The position numbers and the translations under genes are program-made. A stretch of DNA of 15,267 nucleotides from Verrucomicrobiota bacterium (GTDB lineage Bacteria; Verrucomicrobiota; Verrucomicrobiia; Chthoniobacterales; JAFAMB01). Each line of letters begins with the position of its first letter. Positions within the stretch are counted from its first letter, which is position 1. The notes beneath the pieces are model-generated. The model ran no database searches. It was not told the DNA's origin and worked only from the letters and a program-made list of their open reading frames with translations. Of the stretch, positions 6,911 to 11,551 are shown piece after piece. The stretch lies in assembly GCA_019241095.1 (NCBI GenBank), contig JAFAXJ010000006.1:1-15267 (forward strand). The letters run 5' to 3'.

Positions 6911-8728
6911 ATGGATTTTCTTGAAGAGCTTAAATCTTCAGTGATTTGCGGGGATGGAGCAATGGGAACCGAACTCATGTCCGCAGGTGTTCCGCTTGAC
7001 GTCTGTTTTGAAGAAGTAAACACAACAAACCCTGACATTGTGGTGAATATCCATAAATCCTATATTCAAGCGGGCGCTCGCCTTATCGAAACGAATACCT
7101 TCGGAGCGAACGGGGTGCGTTTAGCTAAGTTTGGCTTAGGATCGAAGGCCAAAGATCTCAGTTATGCCGGCGCCAAACTTGCTCGCCAAGCCGCAGCAGA
7201 TTCGAATATCTACGTTGCCGGGAGTGTTGGACCGCTTGGAAGCGGGGATAAATCGATCGATTCGGCAGATCAAGAGAAGCTGTTTAGCGAACAGATATGC
7301 GCACTGCTTGACGGCAAGGTTGACTTGATCTTTTTAGAGACGTTCCAGGATCTGGATGAGATCAGAACGGCTTTGGCTGCAGCCAAGAAGCTAAGCCCAA
7401 CCATTCCTGTTGTTTGTTCCATGGTCTGTTCGGAAGAAGCACGCCTTCCCTCCAGCTTGCCAGTTGTGCAAGCATTCCGACAACTCGTTCGCTTAGGTGC
7501 GGACGTGGTGGGAGTAAACTGTGTCACAGGGCCGAACGCGATGGTTCGTACCCTTAGGCGGATTCCCTTGGAGTTTATCATCAGTGCTTTTCCAAATGCC
7601 GGTTATCCACGCTATCACGAAGGCCGTTTCCTCTATAATGCTGCGCCTGAATACTTTGGGAATAGCGCCAAAGAATTTGTTCGCCTTGGCGCATGCCTCA
7701 TCGGGGGTTGTTGCGGAGTCGGCCCTGCACATATTCGAGAGATGGTCAAAGCGATCGCGGGTCTTAAACCGGTTCGTTCGAAACCGACTGTGGATTGGAT
7801 CCCTGAGGCTTCGCCGTCGCCGAACCGCCGCCATCCGGAAACCAGTATTCTGGATCTGATGGCACGAGGACACGTTGTCGCAGTGACCGAACTGGATCCG
7901 CCCAAAACTCTGGATCTTGATAAGTACTTCAAAGCGGCACGGACCTTAATTGATGCAGGAAGCGATGCTATCACTCTCGCTGACAACTCGCTTGCTATTC
8001 TGAGACTCAGTAACCTGGCTGTCGGTGCTATCCTGAAGCAGCAGTACAACATTATGCCGCTGCTGCATGTTAGTTGTCGCGATCGCAATCTAATCGGTTT
8101 GCAAAGCGAACTGCTTGGCATCGCTGCGCTCGGGATCCGCCACATCCTACCGCTTACTGGCGATCCAGCCAAATTCGGGGACCATCCCGGGGCATCTTCC
8201 GTTTATGATGTCAATTCGATCCAGCTCATGGAAATCATCGCGGGATTAAACCGAGGATATAATTTTGCCGGAAAAACTATCAAATACCCGACTGACTTTG
8301 TAATGGGCTGTACCTTCAATCCCAATGCGAAAAACCTTGATGCTCAAGTCGCACGACTTGAACGCAAAATCGCTGCGGGAGCTCGTTACGTGATGACTCA
8401 GCCTGTATTTGACCCGGCTCTCGTTGAAGTTGTCGATAATCGGACCCGACATCTCGCTGTCCCTATCTTGATTGGCATATGGCCTTTACTGAATGGCCGG
8501 CAAGCCGAATTCCTGCACCATGAAGTGCCTGGAATTATCATCCCCGATAAGGTGCGCAGCCGGATGAGCGGCACAGAGGGAGCCGAAGGGCGCATCCGAG
8601 GCATTGCTGTTGCCAAAGAAGTGGTGCGTGCTGCACTCGATCATTTTCCAGGAGTTTACCTCATAACCCCTTTCCTCGCCTATGACACAACCGCCGAGCT
8701 CGCACAGTTCGTCCGAACCATTACCTAA
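6911..8728 (+). CDS. Bifunctional homocysteine S-methyltransferase / 5,10-methylenetetrahydrofolate reductase (YitJ-like)
   Basis: A 605-residue two-domain protein. Residues 1-285 are a homocysteine methyltransferase: GDGAMGTEL (14-22), ETNTFGAN (60-67), and the zinc ligands Cys204 in GVNCVTGP plus Cys267-Cys268 in GGCCGVGP. Residues about 315-605 are a MetF-like flavin-dependent reductase: TELDPPKT (326-333), HVSCRDRN (386-393), HILPLTGDP (411-419), GCTFNP (466-471), MTQPVFDP (495-502). The pair would make methyl-THF and methylate homocysteine to methionine in one polypeptide, as in Bacillus YitJ. No cobalamin-binding domain is present. The frame is also open from a TTG at 6851, 4 bp after the upstream stop, but the ATG at 6911 matches where family members begin. 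Its last 47 bp overlap the next gene. Confidence 0.92.
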   Translation: MDFLEELKSSVICGDGAMGTELMSAGVPLDVCFEEVNTTNPDIVVNIHKSYIQAGARLIETNTFGANGVRLAKFGLGSKAKDLSYAGAKLARQAAADSNIYVAGSVGPLGSGDKSIDSADQEKLFSEQICALLDGKVDLIFLETFQDLDEIRTALAAAKKLSPTIPVVCSMVCSEEARLPSSLPVVQAFRQLVRLGADVVGVNCVTGPNAMVRTLRRIPLEFIISAFPNAGYPRYHEGRFLYNAAPEYFGNSAKEFVRLGACLIGGCCGVGPAHIREMVKAIAGLKPVRSKPTVDWIPEASPSPNRRHPETSILDLMARGHVVAVTELDPPKTLDLDKYFKAARTLIDAGSDAITLADNSLAILRLSNLAVGAILKQQYNIMPLLHVSCRDRNLIGLQSELLGIAALGIRHILPLTGDPAKFGDHPGASSVYDVNSIQLMEIIAGLNRGYNFAGKTIKYPTDFVMGCTFNPNAKNLDAQVARLERKIAAGARYVMTQPVFDPALVEVVDNRTRHLAVPILIGIWPLLNGRQAEFLHHEVPGIIIPDKVRSRMSGTEGAEGRIRGIAVAKEVVRAALDHFPGVYLITPFLAYDTTAELAQFVRTIT

Positions 8729-9431
8729 GATCTCCCGTCCTTTGCTCTTTCAAATCGGCGGGTTGGCGCTGGCGTGTGTTGCCCTTTTTGCCCTTTCATC
8801 ACAGTATCCGGTAATTGAGTGGATCGGGGATAGCAGAGAACACATTCAGAAACTTGGAGTTTGGAGCGGCGTGCTGTTCCCTGTGATCTATGCCGCTTGC
8901 AATCTTCTTTTGTTGCCTGGTGGAGTATTAAGCGTCGGAGGCGGATTTTTCTTTGGATTATGGTGGGGTTTCGCGCTTGTCCTTTGCGGTAATCTGTTGG
9001 GCGCTACAGTAGCCTTTACTATTGCAAGAAAGATAGGGCGGCAGCGCATTGAGAGACTGCTTTCCCGCAATCGACGGCTCCGGTTGCTGGATCACGTCGT
9101 CGCAAGGCATGGCTGGAAGATCGTGGTTCTTTCCCAGCTGAACCCTCTCGCTCCATCCAGTCTGCTGAATTATTTGTACGGTCTTAGCCGGGTAAAACTT
9201 AGCCGCTGTTTGCTTTGGATTGCGATCGGACAAAGTCCGGGCCTTTTTCTTTATTCCTTTGTAGGTACACTCGGGCAATTCGGTCTCGATATGGCCAGGG
9301 GCACACGCAGACCGTTCTTCCATGATTACCTGTTCTGGGGTGGCGGGTTTGTTCTCACCACTGTCACGACTTTGCTTTTGAGTCAGCTTGCTCGGCGCAT
9401 CATGGTTGAGGCTGACACCGGCGCGGGTTGA
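8682..9431 (+). CDS. TVP38/TMEM64 (DedA-like, VTT-domain) membrane protein
   Basis: A 249-residue inner-membrane protein of the VTT superfamily, to which DedA, YdjX and YdjZ belong; relatives are linked to lipid scrambling or carrier-lipid recycling, but the role of this one is unknown. It has a membrane helix at about 21-40, then PVIYAACNLLLLPGGVLSVGGGFFFG (67-92), which is the characteristic re-entrant loop, GNLLGATVAFTIARKIGR (103-120), the SQLNPLAPSSLLNYLYGLSRV motif (151-171), and two C-terminal membrane segments. The ATG overlaps the preceding reductase gene by 47 bp and has no Shine-Dalgarno site. A TTG 21 codons later is an alternative start, so the first 20 residues are uncertain. 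It is the last gene of the plus-strand run that begins with the permeases. Confidence 0.85.
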   Translation: MTQPPSSHSSSEPLPKISRPLLFQIGGLALACVALFALSSQYPVIEWIGDSREHIQKLGVWSGVLFPVIYAACNLLLLPGGVLSVGGGFFFGLWWGFALVLCGNLLGATVAFTIARKIGRQRIERLLSRNRRLRLLDHVVARHGWKIVVLSQLNPLAPSSLLNYLYGLSRVKLSRCLLWIAIGQSPGLFLYSFVGTLGQFGLDMARGTRRPFFHDYLFWGGGFVLTTVTTLLLSQLARRIMVEADTGAG

Positions 9432-9555
9432 TCAACGTGGCAAGCCGTCTATCCCCATCCGAGAATCCCAGAGCCGGCGGAATTCTGGCTGGGCAGATCT
9501 CAGAAGAGTCGCCCGAAGCCACTGCCGGTGAACCCATTCAAAGCGAATGCGAAAA

Positions 9556-9574
9556 CGTCGTCATCTTGACGACG
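9556..9574. promoter_or_regulatory. Perfect 8-bp inverted repeat upstream of the PilZ-like gene
   Basis: CGTCGTCA, a 3-nt gap and TGACGACG form a perfect palindrome or hairpin about 40 bp upstream of the 9615 start. No T-run follows, so it is unlikely to be an intrinsic terminator for the upstream gene. An operator or a leader hairpin is possible. Confidence 0.35.
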
Positions 9575-9614
9575 ATCAAGCCCCGGGTATCTTCTGTCTG
9601 ACCTGGTGGCAAAA

Positions 9615-9995
9615 ATGATGTGTTCCCCAGCAGAAAGTCAAGATTCGGATCTAGCGATTTATCTCGATTATGGCGTCGACAGTTTCTTTGGCAGCTGCCG
9701 TGACATAGCGATCAATCACCAAGGGCTCGTCTTCCGGTCTCGGTGGAAATTCCCGCTGGGCACTCAGCTGGCATTAAGGATTTGCGCTCGCTGCAAAGAC
9801 TCTGATGAAAATGGGGTCTGTCAGGACGTCAGTGGTCTAGTTGTTGGCTGCGAAGCTCTTCAGAATCGGCATGTCCAACCTGATCTTTACGAACACTGGT
9901 TCAAAGTCGCTGTGCTTTTTATCGATTTAGCGGAGCCGGCCCAGGAAGATCTGGAACGATTGGGCGATCAACTGGAGCTTGGGGTGGTCGGTTAA
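9615..9995 (+). CDS. Small PilZ-like domain protein
   Basis: A cytosolic protein of 126 residues without a signal peptide or membrane segment. The order of elements looks like a PilZ beta barrel: a strand ending in RDIAINHQGLVFRSRW (about 30-45), PLGTQLALRI, then a VSGLVVGCEAL strand, and HWFKVAVLFIDLAEPAQEDLERL at the end, the usual final strand plus helix. PilZ domains commonly bind cyclic di-GMP through an RxxxR motif followed by a D/NxSxxG motif. Here the N-terminal arginine motif is not seen and the second is degenerate (AINHQG), so nucleotide binding is doubtful. I chose the ATG at 9615 because GGTGG lies 5 nt before it; a GTG at 9606 and an ATG at 9618 are alternatives. It stands alone, 183 bp after the VTT gene and convergent with rpsT. 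The family assignment is by pattern only. Confidence 0.6.
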   Translation: MMCSPAESQDSDLAIYLDYGVDSFFGSCRDIAINHQGLVFRSRWKFPLGTQLALRICARCKDSDENGVCQDVSGLVVGCEALQNRHVQPDLYEHWFKVAVLFIDLAEPAQEDLERLGDQLELGVVG

Positions 9996-10027
9996 CGGGT
10001 GCCATCGGTGGCAGGTCCGCTTTCAAA

Positions 10028-10045
10028 GCTCGGGTTTACTCGAGC
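10028..10045 (-). terminator. Weak hairpin downstream of rpsT
   Basis: GCTCG and CGAGC pair across an 8-nt loop about 45 bp past the rpsT stop. On the minus strand three T residues follow. The short stem and short T-run make this a weak candidate terminator. Confidence 0.25.
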
Positions 10046-10049
10046 CTGG

Positions 10050-10102
10050 GTTTCTTGCTCTACTCGTGATCAGTTTCTAGAATCGCTCTACTCGCCTAGA
10101 TC
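10050..10102 (-). repeat. Imperfect tandem duplication spanning the rpsT stop codon
   Basis: On the plus strand both copies read GTTTCT, then GCTCTACTCG, then GATC. One copy is 10050-10071 and the other 10073-10102; the 10-bp core is identical and the linkers differ by small insertions. The second copy contains the last rpsT codons and its TAG stop, and the first copy lies just downstream of the gene. Confidence 0.55.
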
Positions 10103-10399
10103 GTTTACCGCGTTCTCCTGAGGAGAAGCTTGCTCGCCCTGGATGGCGTTTACAAGCTTCGTCGCACGACTCTTCCTTCGATCAGCCAGGTTCTGATGAA
10201 CGGTGCCTCTTTTGGCTGCTTTATCCAAGCGGGATGCCAAGACAGCAAGTTCAGCCTGAGACTTTTGTTTATCACCGGACGCAATTGCCGATGCAAACTT
10301 CTTTTGCTGGCGCTTCAGCGCTGTCAGAACACTCTTATTGCGCAACGTCCGTCCAAGCGTTTGCCGGGCTCGTTTCGCAGCGGATTTTGTATTGGCCAT
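10088..10399 (-). CDS. rpsT: 30S ribosomal protein S20
   Basis: A primary 16S rRNA-binding protein of the small subunit. The 103 residues start with MANTKSAAKRARQTLGRTLRNKS, a strong family signature, followed by the lysine- and arginine-rich three-helix bundle with ALKRQQKKF, LDKAAKRGTVHQNLADRRKSRATKLV and a C-terminal tail. E. coli S20 is 87 residues; the additional 15 or so residues here (about QGEQASPQENAVNDLGE) are acidic and unusual for the family, which normally ends soon after the last basic helix. A promoter with a palindrome over its -35 box lies 23-50 bp upstream of the start. The gene is monocistronic as far as the window shows and converges on the PilZ-like gene. Confidence 0.97.
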   Translation of the reverse strand: MANTKSAAKRARQTLGRTLRNKSVLTALKRQQKKFASAIASGDKQKSQAELAVLASRLDKAAKRGTVHQNLADRRKSRATKLVNAIQGEQASPQENAVNDLGE

Positions 10400-10421
10400 A
10401 TAACCGTCGAATGAGAGCGGG

Positions 10422-10449
10422 ACAGTATCAACAGAAGTACTTCTGTCAA
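10422..10449 (-). promoter_or_regulatory. Probable rpsT promoter
   Basis: On the minus strand, TTGACA (10449-10444) is a perfect -35 box, followed by a 16-bp spacer and TACTGT (10427-10422) as -10. Transcription would start near 10415, giving a leader of only about 15 nt before the S20 ATG. The -35 box overlaps a 16-bp palindrome. Confidence 0.55.
10431..10446. repeat. Perfect 16-bp palindrome over the rpsT -35 box
   Basis: ACAGAAGTACTTCTGT is identical to its reverse complement over all 16 bases. It covers the spacer and three bases of the -35 hexamer, the usual place for a repressor operator. As RNA it would lie outside the predicted transcript, so a DNA-binding role is more likely than a hairpin. 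Confidence 0.55.
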
Positions 10450-10668
10450 CAAGGATTCATCTAGACCAAAGGATTGACCCCTTAAAGAGCACGGCTCTGC
10501 CCCGCGCTAGGCTGCTCGTGAACAACAAGGGTCTGCAGAAGGTACCGATCAAGGAAAAAAGCCGATTTACGCGCTCTTGAGCGCGACGAGAAACCTTCGT
10601 TGTCTACTAGGAGCTTATAGAGCGCGGCGGAGCCTTGTTCTCCAGGCGTGACTACCCCATGAAAACGG
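10450..10668. other. Non-coding stretch between rpsT promoter and the coiled-coil gene
   Basis: No reading frame here looks like a protein on either strand. It holds the hairpin at 10570-10585, an A6 tract at 10555-10560, and a minus-strand TATAAG at 10614-10619. A short structured RNA is possible, but I do not recognise a known RNA family such as tmRNA, SRP RNA or 6S RNA. Confidence 0.4.
10570..10585 (-). other. GC-rich hairpin followed by a distant T6 tract
   Basis: CGCGCT and AGCGCG form a 6-bp stem around a 4-nt loop. Read on the minus strand, six T residues follow after a 9-nt gap, longer than in a usual intrinsic terminator. It could end a short minus-strand RNA or be a second barrier behind the terminator at 10669-10698. 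Confidence 0.3.
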
Positions 10669-10698
10669 AGCCGACCCTCTTAAGAGGAGGTGTCGGCT
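10669..10698 (-). terminator. Intrinsic terminator overlapping the stop of the coiled-coil gene
   Basis: AGCCGAC (10669-10675) pairs with GTCGGCT (10692-10698). Inside lies the perfect palindrome CCTCTTAAGAGG (10676-10687), with a 4-nt bulge. On the minus strand the stem is followed by CCGTTTTC. The TAA stop of the gene is inside the palindrome, so the message ends immediately after the coding region. Confidence 0.5.
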
Positions 10699-11168
10699 TC
10701 CCGAACATTGTTATCAGAACCGGTAGCCTTGTAAGATGGCTTATTCATCAAAGCATTAAAAACCCGTCTTGGCAGGCTTCTGCCATTTTCCTCCTGTTCG
10801 ATACCTTCATGCGCATGCCTCTTCGCCTCCTCCCATATCGCGGGGAAGCCGGGTGAGCTGGAGACCATCCATCGTTCGGCACGAGCGTAAATTTCCAGTT
10901 CACGTTGAACGTGGCGATCTGGCAACTGGTTTAGATTAGCGACCTTGATTCGCAAATTTTCGTTCTGCTGCTTCAACTCCAGAAGATCCTGCCGCAAACG
11001 GTTCGTCGCTTCCGATTCAAGTTCAAGCTTATCTGCAAGGTGACGCTTCAAACGCTTGACTTCGCCCTTTGTCTCATTCAGGCGCATCGCAATGACAATC
11101 ATGCCGATCAGCCCCAACACAAGGCCCGCGCCAAGTCCCCAAAAGAAATAATGGTGCAGAAAATCCAT
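10680..11168 (-). CDS. Small membrane-anchored coiled-coil protein of unknown function
   Basis: I do not recognise the family. From the ATG at 11168 it has 162 residues. Residues about 8-28 (WGLGAGLVLGLIGMIVIAMRL region) form one hydrophobic helix, probably an uncleaved membrane anchor. Residues about 31-80 are charged and leucine-spaced, as in a coiled coil (KRLKRHLADKLELESEA, LLELKQQNENLRIKV). The C-terminal part LEIYARAERWMVSSSPGFPAIWEEAKRHA (91-119) looks like a conserved amphipathic block, followed by a polar tail. The topology suggests a short cytoplasmic scaffold or adaptor. The frame runs upstream to a TTG at 11210, but the ATG places the anchor at the N-terminus. The gene lies about 100 bp downstream of the tRNA on the same strand and may share its transcript; a terminator overlaps its stop. 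Confidence 0.7.
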   Translation of the reverse strand: MDFLHHYFFWGLGAGLVLGLIGMIVIAMRLNETKGEVKRLKRHLADKLELESEATNRLRQDLLELKQQNENLRIKVANLNQLPDRHVQRELEIYARAERWMVSSSPGFPAIWEEAKRHAHEGIEQEENGRSLPRRVFNALMNKPSYKATGSDNNVREADTSS

Positions 11169-11270
11169 AAAGACGATCTCGAATACTAAACTCTTCCCGG
11201 CCCGGATCAAGGTTGCTTATTCGCTTGGCAGGCGAGGTCAAAAGAAGCCAGATAGTGGTCCCGACCAGTA

Positions 11271-11342
11271 TGCCAGGGGGGAGAGTTGAACTCCCGACCA
11301 AGGGCTTATGAGTCCCCTGCTCTACCACTGAGCTACCCTGGC
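11271..11342 (-). tRNA. tRNA with anticodon CAT (elongator Met or Ile2), CCA not encoded
   Basis: A full cloverleaf folds. Acceptor GCCAGGG pairs with CCCTGGC with discriminator A; the D arm is GCTC/GAGC; the anticodon loop CTCATAA gives anticodon CAT; the variable loop is 5 nt; the T arm is GGGAG/CTCCC with loop TTCAACT. Length is 72 nt including the discriminator. The T stem, D arm and U33 are normal. The anticodon stem GGGGA/GCCCT has an A-G mismatch at 31-39 next to the loop. It is not initiator-like, because the 1-72 pair is a normal G-C and the anticodon stem lacks three consecutive G-C pairs beside the loop. Elongator tRNA-Met and the lysidine-modified tRNA-Ile2 share this anticodon and cannot be separated by eye. 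The terminal CCA must be added by nucleotidyltransferase. Confidence 0.93.
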
Positions 11343-11360
11343 TTCAGGTTTTGAAACCCG

Positions 11361-11388
11361 AAAGTAAAGCGTTTTGTATTCGTTTCAA
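11361..11388 (-). promoter_or_regulatory. Probable promoter of the tRNA
   Basis: On the minus strand TTGAAA (11388-11383), a 16-bp spacer and TACTTT (11366-11361) lie about 20 bp before the tRNA 5' end. Position and spacing fit; the -10 match is partial. Confidence 0.4.
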
Positions 11389-11442
11389 GCTGGATGTCAC
11401 AGGTAGACAGATCAGATTCGATGGTTCCCCATAGACACACAG

Positions 11443-11471
11443 TTGACCTCCTACTCAGACCGGGATATTGA
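11443..11471 (+). promoter_or_regulatory. Possible glgB promoter
   Basis: TTGACC, a 17-bp spacer and TATTGA lie about 80 bp upstream of the glgB ATG, between the divergent tRNA and glgB. The -35 match is good (5/6) and the -10 match is weak (3/6). Confidence 0.33.
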
Positions 11472-11551
11472 AAGTAAGGTCCAGAGGGCATCCGACGAAA
11501 ATCGTTCTACCACGCAGTTAACTTGCTAATCTCTCCCGAAAAGAATTGCTA

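Noticed and set aside
5040..9431. A complete dipeptide importer operon
   Set aside because: Only the two permease subunits are present. No binding protein or ATPase gene lies within the window on either side.
9437..9601. A GTG-started frame of 54 codons between the VTT gene and the PilZ-like gene
   Set aside because: Its composition is polar and low in hydrophobic residues, it has no ribosome-binding site, and it spans the inverted repeat at 9556-9574. It looks like chance open sequence.
10000..10013. TGCCA/TGGCA hairpin just after the PilZ-like stop codon
   Set aside because: A 5-bp stem with a 4-nt loop and no following T-run is too weak to call a terminator.
10450..10668. Known housekeeping RNA (tmRNA, SRP RNA, 6S RNA)
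   Set aside because: I could not find the characteristic conserved segments of these RNAs on either strand.
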